Positions 16,216-23,823 of a stretch of 64,000 nt of DNA are shown piece by piece. The notes under the pieces were generated by a model. That model saw only the letters and a list, made by a program, of their open reading frames with translations. It was not told the DNA's origin and made no database searches. The DNA comes from Blastococcus sp. CPCC 205250 (GTDB lineage Bacteria > Actinomycetota > Actinomycetes > Mycobacteriales > Geodermatophilaceae). The stretch is taken from positions 1-64,000 of the forward strand of contig NZ_JABGCG010000014.1 of the NCBI RefSeq assembly GCF_019799925.1. The letters are read 5' to 3'. Position 1 is the first letter of the stretch. Each line of letters begins with the position of its first letter. A program made the position numbers and the translations under genes.

Positions 16216-16920
16216 TCAGCGGGCGGCGTCGACCAGCGCCCGGAACACCGACGCCTGGGCCGGGTCCTGCGCCGCGGTGTCCTCCGGGTGCCACTGCACG
16301 CCGAGGAAGAACCCGCGCGCACCGGGAGCCTCGACGGCCTCGACGCCGCCGTCGGCGCACGAGGCGACCGTGCGCAGGCCGGCGCCCAGCCGGTCGATGC
16401 GCTGGTGGTGGTAGCAGGACACCTCGGCGGCCGTGCCGATGGTGGCGGCGAGGCCGGAGTCCGCCGCGACCACGACGGAGTGCCGGACGTGCCGGTGCGG
16501 CACCTCCATGTGCTGCTCCAGGGTGCCGCCGGAGGCCACGTTGACCACCTGCAGGCCGCGGCAGACCGCGAGCAGCGGAACGCCCTCGCGCAGTGCCCAG
16601 GAGGCCACGGCCAGGTCGAAGGCGTCCTGCTCGTCGTCGACGTCGTAGACCTCGCCGTGCGCGGCGGGCGCTCCGTACCGCTGTGGGGAGAGGTCGCCAC
16701 CGCCGGGGAGCAGCACCGCGTCGGCGAAGCCGAGCCGCCGGCCGACCTCGTCGGGGTCGACGACTCCGCCGGGTGCGCTGGGCAGCACGGTGAGAGGCTC
16801 GCCGCCGGCGGCGCGCACGCTCTCCAGGAGGGCGGAGGCGTTCACCAGTGCCCGGTACCGGAGGGCGGAGGCGGAGGCGGAGAAGCGTCCGGGGACCACG
16901 ACCAGCGGGCTCGGCGTCAT
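16216..16920 (-). CDS. Peptidase C26 gamma-glutamyl hydrolase (PuuD-like)
   Basis: A 234-residue class I GATase-fold hydrolase of the C26 family. It carries AVCRGLQ with Cys120 as nucleophile and GVQWHPED with His211/Glu213; PGGGDLSPQRYG near residue 85 is typical of gamma-glutamyl-GABA hydrolases. Such enzymes release glutamate from gamma-glutamyl amides, so this is the second candidate, beside the protein at 10758, to undo the ligase's capping. The ATG at 16920 follows GGGAGG. It is divergent from the ring-cleavage operon, and the perfect 16-bp palindrome lies between them. It converges on the MarR gene. Confidence 0.9.
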   Translation of the reverse strand: MTPSPLVVVPGRFSASASALRYRALVNASALLESVRAAGGEPLTVLPSAPGGVVDPDEVGRRLGFADAVLLPGGGDLSPQRYGAPAAHGEVYDVDDEQDAFDLAVASWALREGVPLLAVCRGLQVVNVASGGTLEQHMEVPHRHVRHSVVVAADSGLAATIGTAAEVSCYHHQRIDRLGAGLRTVASCADGGVEAVEAPGARGFFLGVQWHPEDTAAQDPAQASVFRALVDAAR

Positions 16921-16948
16921 CTCTTGACCTCCCTCGGGGCGAACCGTA

Positions 16949-16964
16949 CGTTCGGGCCCGAACG
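16949..16964. promoter_or_regulatory. Shared MarR-type box, site 3 (perfect palindrome)
   Basis: CGTTCGGGCCCGAACG is a perfect 16-bp palindrome between the divergent C26 hydrolase and the ring-cleavage operon. It is the best copy of a motif found in front of six transcription units between 9.1 and 30.1 kb. Confidence 0.8.
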
Positions 16965-17025
16965 ATAGCCCGGTGTGGCGGCCGCCGGACAGCTCGCGGA
17001 CGAGCCCCGCCATGGAGGAGTCAGC

Positions 17026-18507
17026 ATGAGCCACACAGCGGTCGTCTCCGGGGTCGAGGTCGACACCCGGCACTGGATCGGCGGGGAGCGGGTCGCGAGC
17101 GCCGAGACGTTCGACGACGTGTCGCCCATCGACGGCACCGTCCTCGCCCAGGTCGCCCGCGGCCGGCAGGCCGAGGTGGACCGCGCGGTCGCCGCGGCCA
17201 CCGCCGCCTTCCCGGCCTGGTCCCGGACCGCGCCGGAGGAGCGGGCGGCGGTGCTGCACGCGATCGCCGACGGCATCGAGAAGCGCCTCGAGGAGCTCGC
17301 CCAGGTCGAGACCCGGGACAACGGGTCCCTGCTGCGCTCCCACCGGCGTGGGGTGATGCCGCGGGTGGCGATGAACTTCCGCTTCTTCGCCGACCACCTG
17401 CTGCGCCTGCACCACGACGACTTCGAGACCCGCGGCCACCGCAACCACGTCACGTGGGACCCGGCGGGCGTCACCGCGGTCATCACGCCGTGGAACGCGC
17501 CGCTGATGCTCGCCACCTGGCGTATCGCCCCCGCGCTGGCGGCCGGCAACACCGTGGTCGTCAAGCCACCGGAGTGGGCGCCGCTGACCGCCTCGCTCCT
17601 GGCCGACATCGCCGCCGAGGCGGGGCTGCCCGCCGGGGTCTTCAACGTCGTGCAGGGCCTCGGCGTCGAGGCCGGGGCGCCGCTGACCGCCCACCCCGGG
17701 GTGCGCCGGATCAGCTTCACCGGCTCGGTCCCCACCGCGCAGGCCGTCGGGGCCGCCGCCGCCGCGAACGTCACCCCGGTCTCCTTCGAGCTCGGCGGCA
17801 AGTCCCCGCTGCTGGTCATGGACGACGCGGACCTGGACCTGGCCGTCGACCTCGCCGTCGAGCAGTTCGACAACTCCGGGCAGGTCTGCCTGGCCGCCGT
17901 CCGCATCCTCGTGCAGGAGTCGATCGCCGACCGGTTCACCGAGGCCTTCGTGGAGCGGGCGCGGGGCATCGTTCAGGGCGACCCGCGCGAGGAGGCCACC
18001 GGCATCGGGCCGCTCATCGGCCGCACGCACTTCGACCGGGTGGACGGCTTCGTGCAGCGGGCGAAGGCCGAGGGCGCGACCGTGCTCCTGGGCGGCGAGC
18101 CGAACACCGAGCTCAACGAGGCGACCGGCGGCACCTACTACCGGCCGACGATCTTCACCGGGATCGACCCGACCAGCGAGATCGTGTGCCACGAGGTCTT
18201 CGGGCCGGTGCTCACCCTGCAGACCTTCGGCACGGAGGACGAGGGGGTGGCGATGGCCAACGACACCGACTACGGCCTGGCCGCCACCCTGGTCACCGGG
18301 AGCCGGGAGCGGGCCGAGCGGATCACCGCGCAGCTGTCGGCCGGCACGGTGTGGGTCAACTGCTTCTTCGTCCGCGACCTGGCGGCGCCCTTCGGCGGCA
18401 ACGGCCGCAGCGGCATCGGCCGCGAGGGCGGCACCTGGAGCTTCGACTTCTACTGCGACGTCAAGAACAGCGTGTTCGCGCCGGGAGGGTGGAACGGCAA
18501 TGGGTGA
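17026..18507 (+). CDS. Hydroxymuconate-semialdehyde dehydrogenase (HpaE/DmpC-like)
   Basis: A 493-residue NAD-dependent aldehyde dehydrogenase. The catalytic Cys288 is in NSGQVCLA and Glu255 in FELGGKSP; the coenzyme region is ITPWNAPLML. The C-terminal stretch WVNCFFVRDLAAPFGG and SGIGREGG is characteristic of 5-carboxymethyl-2-hydroxymuconate and related semialdehyde dehydrogenases. The start ATG at 17026 follows GGAGGAG. The next gene overlaps it by 8 bases and encodes an HpaD-like extradiol dioxygenase, which fits oxidation of the ring-cleavage semialdehyde to the acid. Confidence 0.9.
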   Translation: MSHTAVVSGVEVDTRHWIGGERVASAETFDDVSPIDGTVLAQVARGRQAEVDRAVAAATAAFPAWSRTAPEERAAVLHAIADGIEKRLEELAQVETRDNGSLLRSHRRGVMPRVAMNFRFFADHLLRLHHDDFETRGHRNHVTWDPAGVTAVITPWNAPLMLATWRIAPALAAGNTVVVKPPEWAPLTASLLADIAAEAGLPAGVFNVVQGLGVEAGAPLTAHPGVRRISFTGSVPTAQAVGAAAAANVTPVSFELGGKSPLLVMDDADLDLAVDLAVEQFDNSGQVCLAAVRILVQESIADRFTEAFVERARGIVQGDPREEATGIGPLIGRTHFDRVDGFVQRAKAEGATVLLGGEPNTELNEATGGTYYRPTIFTGIDPTSEIVCHEVFGPVLTLQTFGTEDEGVAMANDTDYGLAATLVTGSRERAERITAQLSAGTVWVNCFFVRDLAAPFGGNGRSGIGREGGTWSFDFYCDVKNSVFAPGGWNGNG

Positions 18508-19402
18508 GGTCGTCGGAGCGGGTCTGCTCGCGCACGTCCCGACCATCGTGCTGCCGGAGGGCATCCGCCGGGAGCTGAACGCCGGGGAGGACTTCAGCCT
18601 CGTCCCCGGTCTGGAGCAGCTGCGCCGCGACGTGTTCGACACCCTCGACTACGACACCGTGGTGGTCCTGGACAGCCACTGGGCGACGACGGTGGAGTTC
18701 GTCGTGACGTCGCACTCCCGGCGGGCGGGGCTGTTCACCTCCGAGGAGCTGCCGCGCGGCATGTGCCGCATCCCCTACGACTTCGTGGGCGACCCGGAGC
18801 TGGCCCACGCCATGGAGGCGGCCGCACCGGGGCGGGACACCTGGGTCACCGCGATCGACGACCCGTACCTGCCGATCTTCTACGCCACGATCAACCTCTG
18901 GCACTACCTGGGCCGCGGGCTCCCCGACAAGCGGTGGATCAGCCTCAGCGTCTGCCAGACCGGCGACACCGAGGACTTCCTCCGGGCCGGGCGCGCGCTC
19001 GGCGACGCGATCGCGGCGACCGACCGGAAGGTCGTCCTGCTGGCCTCCGGCGCCCTGTCGCACACCTTCTGGCCGCTGCGCCAGCTGCGCGACCACGAGG
19101 CCGCCGACCCGGCGCACATCTTCAGCCCGCAGGCGCGCGAGGCCGACCTCGAGCGGATCGAGTGGTTCAAGGCCGGTGACCACGCCCGGGTGCTGGAGAC
19201 CATGCCGGAGTTCCTCCACGTCAAGCCCGAGGCCCGGTTCTGCCACTACCTGCAGATGATCGGGGCGCTCGGCGAGGAGGCCGTCACCGCTCCCGGCCGC
19301 CAGTACGGGGAGTACGAGAACTCGATCGGCACCGGCCAGGCGCACGTCTGGTTCGACCGTCCGGCCGCCGGCTGGACCGCAGCACGAGAGGAAGCCGCGT
19401 GA
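18500..19402 (+). CDS. Class III extradiol dioxygenase, homoprotocatechuate 2,3-dioxygenase-like (HpaD/HpcB)
   Basis: A 300-residue protein of the LigB superfamily. It aligns by eye with HpaD of enterobacteria: LLAHVPTI with candidate metal ligand His12, VVVLDSHWATTVEF, GLFTSEELP, VVLLASGALSHTFW and a C-terminal SIGTGQAHVWF equivalent to SSGTGQVNAVF. Members cleave a catechol next to one hydroxyl using Fe(II) and oxygen. The best-supported substrate is 3,4-dihydroxyphenylacetate or a close analogue. It overlaps the dehydrogenase by 8 bases and the FAH-fold gene by 4, so the three are translated together. Confidence 0.87.
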   Translation: MGEVVGAGLLAHVPTIVLPEGIRRELNAGEDFSLVPGLEQLRRDVFDTLDYDTVVVLDSHWATTVEFVVTSHSRRAGLFTSEELPRGMCRIPYDFVGDPELAHAMEAAAPGRDTWVTAIDDPYLPIFYATINLWHYLGRGLPDKRWISLSVCQTGDTEDFLRAGRALGDAIAATDRKVVLLASGALSHTFWPLRQLRDHEAADPAHIFSPQAREADLERIEWFKAGDHARVLETMPEFLHVKPEARFCHYLQMIGALGEEAVTAPGRQYGEYENSIGTGQAHVWFDRPAAGWTAAREEAA

Positions 19403-20289
19403 CGGAGTACCGCCGGGTCCTCCTGGACGGGTACCCCGTCCAGGTCCGCCGCGAGGGCGACACGCTGGTCGCCGCCGACGGCCGCGAGGTCGGCGTCGAC
19501 GAGGCGGTCCACCTGCCCCCGGTCGAGCCGAGCAAGATCATCGCCGTCCACCTGAACTACTCGAGCCGCACCGAGGAGTTCATGACCCGGCTGCCGGCCG
19601 CGCCCACGTACTTCCACAAGCCGGTCACGGCGCTGAACGCGCACCGGTCCGCGGTGGTCCGCCCCGAGGGCTGCCGGTGGCTGAACTACGAGGGCGAGAT
19701 CGTCATCGTCATCGGCCGCACCTGCCGCAACGTCTCCCCGGAGGAGGCCGGCGCCTACATCGCCGGCTACACGGTGGGCAACGACTACGGCCTGCACGAC
19801 TTCCGCGACACCGACGCCGGCTCGATGCTGCGGGTCAAGGGCAGCGACACGCTGGCCCCGGTCGGCCCCGGCCTTGTCACCGACTGGGACCCCCGCGGCA
19901 AGACGCTGCGCACGCTGGTCAACGGGGAGGTGAAGCAGGAGGCCTCGACCGACGAGATGGAGTGGGACATGCACTACCTCGTCGCCGACATCGCCCGCAC
20001 CATCACCCTGCTCCCCGGCGACCTGCTGTTCTCCGGTACCCCGGCCAACAGCCGCCCCGTGCAGCCCGGCGACGTCGTCGAGGTCGAGGTCGAGGGGCTC
20101 GGCCGGCTCACCAACCACGTCGTGACCGGGCCCGTCCCGATCCGGTCCGACGTCGGCGCCCAGCCGACCGAGAGCGAGGAGGTCGTCTCCACGGCCCTCG
20201 GCGGCGACTGGGAGTACCGGGGCATCCGGACCCCCTCGAAGGACCTCTACCCCTCCCTCGTCGAGGAGAAGCCGGAGAACCCGCGATGA
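19399..20289 (+). CDS. Fumarylacetoacetate-hydrolase-fold isomerase/decarboxylase (HpaG-like)
   Basis: A 296-residue FAH-family protein. Metal-binding acids are visible in NYEGEIVIVIG (Glu98, Glu100), and YGLHDFRDTDAGSMLRVKGSD and LLFSGTP are family hallmarks. In homoprotocatechuate breakdown this family decarboxylates 5-oxopent-3-ene-1,2,5-tricarboxylate and isomerises 2-hydroxyhepta-2,4-diene-1,7-dioate. It follows the dioxygenase with a GTGA overlap and overlaps the ferredoxin gene by ATGA. No HpaH hydratase or HpaI aldolase is present in the window, so the lower part of the pathway must be encoded elsewhere. Confidence 0.88.
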   Translation: MTEYRRVLLDGYPVQVRREGDTLVAADGREVGVDEAVHLPPVEPSKIIAVHLNYSSRTEEFMTRLPAAPTYFHKPVTALNAHRSAVVRPEGCRWLNYEGEIVIVIGRTCRNVSPEEAGAYIAGYTVGNDYGLHDFRDTDAGSMLRVKGSDTLAPVGPGLVTDWDPRGKTLRTLVNGEVKQEASTDEMEWDMHYLVADIARTITLLPGDLLFSGTPANSRPVQPGDVVEVEVEGLGRLTNHVVTGPVPIRSDVGAQPTESEEVVSTALGGDWEYRGIRTPSKDLYPSLVEEKPENPR

Positions 20290-20483
20290 GTCTCAAGGTC
20301 GTCGTCGACATGGACGTCTGCCAGGACCACGGTCAGTGCGTCTTCTCGGCGCCGGACGTGTTCCAGCTCGACGGGGAGGGCCACCTGGTGCTCCTCGTCG
20401 AGGAGCCGGACGAGTCGCTGCGCTCGGCCTGCGAGGACGCGGCCGACGTGTGCCCCGTGCAGGCCATCACCATCGAGGGCTGA
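20286..20483 (+). CDS. P450-type [3Fe-4S] ferredoxin
   Basis: A 65-residue ferredoxin with the pattern C12-x2-H15-x2-C18 and C56-Pro. A His in place of the second Cys is the mark of [3Fe-4S] ferredoxins that feed actinobacterial P450s. It overlaps the FAH-fold gene by ATGA and is followed after 3 bases by a ferredoxin reductase. It is the only ferredoxin in the window and is probably shared by the P450s at 11.5, 14.2 and perhaps 7.9 kb. Confidence 0.93.
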   Translation: MSLKVVVDMDVCQDHGQCVFSAPDVFQLDGEGHLVLLVEEPDESLRSACEDAADVCPVQAITIEG

Positions 20484-20486
20484 CCG

Positions 20487-21737
20487 GTGGCCGCTGCGCG
20501 CGTGGTGGTCGCCGGCGCCGGCATGGCCGGGCTGCGCACCGCGGAGGCCCTGCGCGCCGGTGGCTTCGCCGGTGAGGTCGTCGTCCTCGGGGACGAGCCG
20601 TGGGCGCCGTACAACCGGCCGCCGCTGAGCAAGGAGGCGCTCAAGGGCGGCGTCGAGCACGCGGGCGTCGCCTTCCGGCAGCGCGCCAGCGTCGCCGACG
20701 TCGACTGGCGCCTGGGGACGGCGGTCACCGGGGTGGACCTGCACGGCCGCAGCGTGACCCTCGCCGACGGCAGCGCGCTGGACTACGACGCGCTGGTGGC
20801 CGCCACCGGCGTCAGCGCGCGGCGGCTGCACGTCGACGGCCCGCCGCCCGAGGCGCGCGCCGGCCGGCACGTCGTCCGGACGCTGGACGACGCGCGGGCC
20901 CTGCGCGCCGAGCTCGTGCCGGGCGCCCGGCTGGTCGTCGTCGGGGCGGGGTTCATCGGCTGCGAGGTCGCGGCGACCGCCCGGCTGCTCGGCTGCGAGG
21001 TCGACTGCGTGGCGGTCGACTCGCACCCCATGGTCCGCCCGCTGGGCATCGAGCTGGCCACCGAGCTGCAGCGCCGGCACGAGGCGCAGGGCGTCCGGTT
21101 CCACCTGGGCACGGGCGTGCGCGCGTTCGCCGGCGAGGAGCGGGTGCGCGGCGTCGTCCTCAGCGACGGCACCGAGCTGGCCGCCGACGTGGTGGTGGAG
21201 GCGCTCGGCTCGCGCCCGGCCACCGACTGGCTGGAGGGCCACGGGCTGGACCTCGCCGACGGGGTGCTGACCGACAGCGCGCTGCGGCCGGTGGTGCTGG
21301 ACGCGGCCGCCGACCGCGTCGGCCCGCTGGACGGCGTGGCCGTCGTCGGGGACCTGGCGCGCTTCCCCAACCACCGCTTCGACGACGCCGCCTGGCGCGT
21401 GGAGCACTGGAACATCCCGACCGAGACCGGTCGCCGCGCGGGGGCGGTCCTCGCCGCGCACCTGGCGGGGGAGGGCTACGAGGCGGTCGTCGGCGCGGAC
21501 TGGACCGTGCTGCCGGCGTTCTGGAGCGACCAGTACGACCTGCGGCTGCAGTCCTACGGCATGCCGTCGCTGGCCGACCCCGACGGCGCCCGGGTGCTCG
21601 AGGGCGACCTCGCGGGGGAGTGCGTGGTCGGCTACTCGCGCGGGGACGACCTGGTCGGCGTCGTCGGCATCGGGATGCTCCGCGAGGTCAACGCCTACCG
21701 GGACCGGGTGGGCCGCGGCGCCGGCGTCCCCGCCTGA
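20487..21737 (+). CDS. NAD(P)H:ferredoxin reductase (FAD-dependent)
   Basis: A 416-residue pyridine-nucleotide-disulfide-type flavoprotein of the rubredoxin/ferredoxin reductase family. Two Rossmann motifs are visible: GAGMAG near residue 9 for FAD and GAGFIG near residue 152 for NAD(P)H. ATGVSARRL and a C-terminal FWSDQYDLRLQSYG domain are typical of BphA4/putidaredoxin-reductase relatives. It starts with GTG 3 bases after the ferredoxin. It should deliver electrons from NAD(P)H to that ferredoxin and then to the P450s. Confidence 0.93.
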   Translation: MAAARVVVAGAGMAGLRTAEALRAGGFAGEVVVLGDEPWAPYNRPPLSKEALKGGVEHAGVAFRQRASVADVDWRLGTAVTGVDLHGRSVTLADGSALDYDALVAATGVSARRLHVDGPPPEARAGRHVVRTLDDARALRAELVPGARLVVVGAGFIGCEVAATARLLGCEVDCVAVDSHPMVRPLGIELATELQRRHEAQGVRFHLGTGVRAFAGEERVRGVVLSDGTELAADVVVEALGSRPATDWLEGHGLDLADGVLTDSALRPVVLDAAADRVGPLDGVAVVGDLARFPNHRFDDAAWRVEHWNIPTETGRRAGAVLAAHLAGEGYEAVVGADWTVLPAFWSDQYDLRLQSYGMPSLADPDGARVLEGDLAGECVVGYSRGDDLVGVVGIGMLREVNAYRDRVGRGAGVPA

Positions 21738-21833
21738 ACCACCCCGGGCGCCGGGCTCCCCGGCCCGCGCCCGGCTGAACCGCGCCGGCGGCGCAGCGCC
21801 GACCGGCCGTGCACGCGACCCCCGGGAGAGACG

Positions 21834-22769
21834 TTGACCCCGCCCCGCCTCGTCATGGTGCTCACGGAGAACTGGACGATCACCGACCCCCGGGACATGC
21901 GCGCCCTGGTGCGGATGTCGCAGGAGGCCGAGCAGGCGGGCATCGACGCCGTCCAGCTCAGCGAGCACGTCGTCCTCGGCCCGTCGGCAGGCGCGCAGGG
22001 GGTGATGGAGAACCCGCGCGACTACGCCTACCCGGGCAACCAGGAGCCGGACATGTCCTGGCCCAACTCGGTGGTGCTGATGTCGGGCATCGCGGCGGCC
22101 ACCGAGCGGCTGCGCATCGTCGGCGGGGCCATCATCGCGCCGCTGCGGCACCCGCTGCTGCTGGCCAAGGAGCTCAGCACCCTGGACCTGCTGGCCGAGG
22201 GCCGCCTGGTCGTGCTGCCGACGGTCAGCTGGCACGAGGACGAGTACGCCGCCCTCGGGGTGCCCTTCGGCAAGCGCGGGCGGGTCCTCGACGAGCAGCT
22301 CGAGGTGCTGGCCAAGTGCTGGGGGCCGGGGCCGATCCGCCACTCCGGTGAGTTCTTCTCCTTCGACGACGTGTGGGTCGAGCCGCGCGCCTGGCGCCCC
22401 GACGGCCCGCGCTTCTGGTTCGGGGGGCAGCACATGCACGGGCCGCTGCTGCGCCGGCTGGTGCGGTACGGCCACGGCTTCAGCCCGCTGGGCACGCCGA
22501 CGGCCGAGGACCTGGGGATGCTGTCGGACGGCCTGGCCGGCGCCGGGCGGTCGATGGACGAGCTGGAGATGATCGGCGGCATCCGCGGCCGGTTCCCCGA
22601 CCCGAACTCGGCCGCCGACCTCGACGAGGCCCTGGAGAGCCTGCCGGCGCAGGTCGAGGCCGGCTTCACCACCATCTGCTTCAAGCCCTCGATGTACATC
22701 GACGACGCCCGCGAGCTGCCCGGGTTCCTGGACACCCTGGTGCGCAAGGTCGAGGCGCTGACGTCGTGA
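21834..22769 (+). CDS. LLM-class (luciferase-like) oxidoreductase
   Basis: A 311-residue TIM-barrel flavin or F420 enzyme of the luciferase-like superfamily. Visible features are SEHVVLG, IAAATERLRIVGGAIIAPLRHPLLLAKELSTLDLLAEGRL (in part) and FWFGGQ. TTG at 21834 is the likely start after GGGAGAG. The stop overlaps the SDR start by 4 bases (GTGA). In this setting it may oxidise or reduce a pathway intermediate; which cofactor it uses cannot be told. Confidence 0.85.
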   Translation: MTPPRLVMVLTENWTITDPRDMRALVRMSQEAEQAGIDAVQLSEHVVLGPSAGAQGVMENPRDYAYPGNQEPDMSWPNSVVLMSGIAAATERLRIVGGAIIAPLRHPLLLAKELSTLDLLAEGRLVVLPTVSWHEDEYAALGVPFGKRGRVLDEQLEVLAKCWGPGPIRHSGEFFSFDDVWVEPRAWRPDGPRFWFGGQHMHGPLLRRLVRYGHGFSPLGTPTAEDLGMLSDGLAGAGRSMDELEMIGGIRGRFPDPNSAADLDEALESLPAQVEAGFTTICFKPSMYIDDARELPGFLDTLVRKVEALTS

Positions 22770-23566
22770 GCGGCGCTGCGCGCACGATGCTGATCACCGG
22801 TGCGGGCACCGGCGTCGGGGCCGCGGTCGCCGAGCGCGCCACGGCCACCGGCTGGCGGGTCGTGGTCACCGGCCGCCGGGAGGCGCCCCTGCAGGCGGTC
22901 GCCGCCCGGACGGGGGCCCGGCCGGTGGTCTGCGACGTGCGGGACCCCGCGCGCGTGGCCGCGCTCGTGGCGGACGTGGCCGCGGTCGAGGGGCGGCTGG
23001 ACTGCGTCGTCGCCAACGCCGGGGTGATGGCCGTCGGCAGCGTCCTGGAGACCGATCCGCAGGCCTGGGACGACGTCCTGGCCACCAACCTCACCTCGGT
23101 GTTCCACCTCGTGCGGGCCGCCCTCCCGCACCTGCTCGACGCCGGCGGGTCGCTGGTGGCCGTCAGCTCGATCGCGGCCCTGCGTGCGCCCTCGGAATCG
23201 GCGGCCTACGCCGTCAGCAAGGCGGGCCTGGTGATGCTCGCCCAGACCGTGGCCCGCGACTTCGCCGGCCGCGGGGTGCGCGCGAACGTCGTCTGCCCCG
23301 GCTGGGTGCGCACCGAGATGGCCGACGAGGAGATGGCGGAGTTCGGCGGACCCCTCGGGCTGTCCCGGGAGGAGGCGTACGCGGAGGTCACCCGGCTGGT
23401 CCCGCAGCAGCGCCCCGCGGAGGCCGCCGAGGTGGCCGCGGCGGTCACCTGGCTGGCGGGGGAGGACGCCTCCTACGTCAATGGCGCCTGCCTCACGGTG
23501 GACGGCGGCACGGTCCTCGTCGACCCCGGGACCGTCCCGTTCGACTTCGCCGTCCGCCCGCGCTGA
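22766..23566 (+). CDS. Short-chain dehydrogenase/reductase
   Basis: A 266-residue classical SDR. The cofactor motif is TGAGTGVG, NAGVM follows, the catalytic Ser is in VSSIAAL, and Tyr148-x3-Lys152 are in AAYAVSK. Acidic residues downstream of the glycine motif are absent and Arg occurs in VTGRRE, which suggests NADP preference. It is coupled to the LLM oxidoreductase by a 4-base overlap, so they probably work on successive steps. It is the last gene before the ABC importer promoter. Confidence 0.9.
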   Translation: MSGAARTMLITGAGTGVGAAVAERATATGWRVVVTGRREAPLQAVAARTGARPVVCDVRDPARVAALVADVAAVEGRLDCVVANAGVMAVGSVLETDPQAWDDVLATNLTSVFHLVRAALPHLLDAGGSLVAVSSIAALRAPSESAAYAVSKAGLVMLAQTVARDFAGRGVRANVVCPGWVRTEMADEEMAEFGGPLGLSREEAYAEVTRLVPQQRPAEAAEVAAAVTWLAGEDASYVNGACLTVDGGTVLVDPGTVPFDFAVRPR

Positions 23567-23707
23567 GCCGACCCGCTCGACCGCTCGGTGGGACCGGCGC
23601 ACTGCGCCGCGGCGGTGTGTGAACGTCGTGTCACGGCTGTGATTCAGACCACCACAAGTCATTGACACGGGCGCGCGCCGACCCTTTTACTCCCTCCAGC
23701 GCGCAGA

Positions 23708-23737
23708 TGTACGGGCCCGAACGACCGGGACCGAACG
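23708..23737. promoter_or_regulatory. Shared MarR-type boxes, sites 4 and 5 (tandem, ABC importer promoter)
   Basis: TGTACGGGCCCGAACG at 23708-23723 matches 14 of 16 bases and CGACCGGGACCGAACG at 23722-23737 matches 13 of 16 bases of the palindrome at 16949-16964. They are in phase 14 bases apart, about 90-115 bases ahead of the substrate-binding protein start. Confidence 0.65.
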
Positions 23738-23823
23738 ATCACTCCCGGCCTGCGTACGGGCCTCCGTCCCACCGCTCCTGCCGCCGGTCTGCCCCGAGCC
23801 GCCTCCTGAGAATGCGAGCCTCC

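Noticed and set aside
20286..20483. Possibility that the small ferredoxin is a [4Fe-4S] or bacterial 2x[4Fe-4S] ferredoxin
   Set aside because: The single C-x2-H-x2-C...C-P pattern and 65-residue size fit the P450-linked [3Fe-4S] type.
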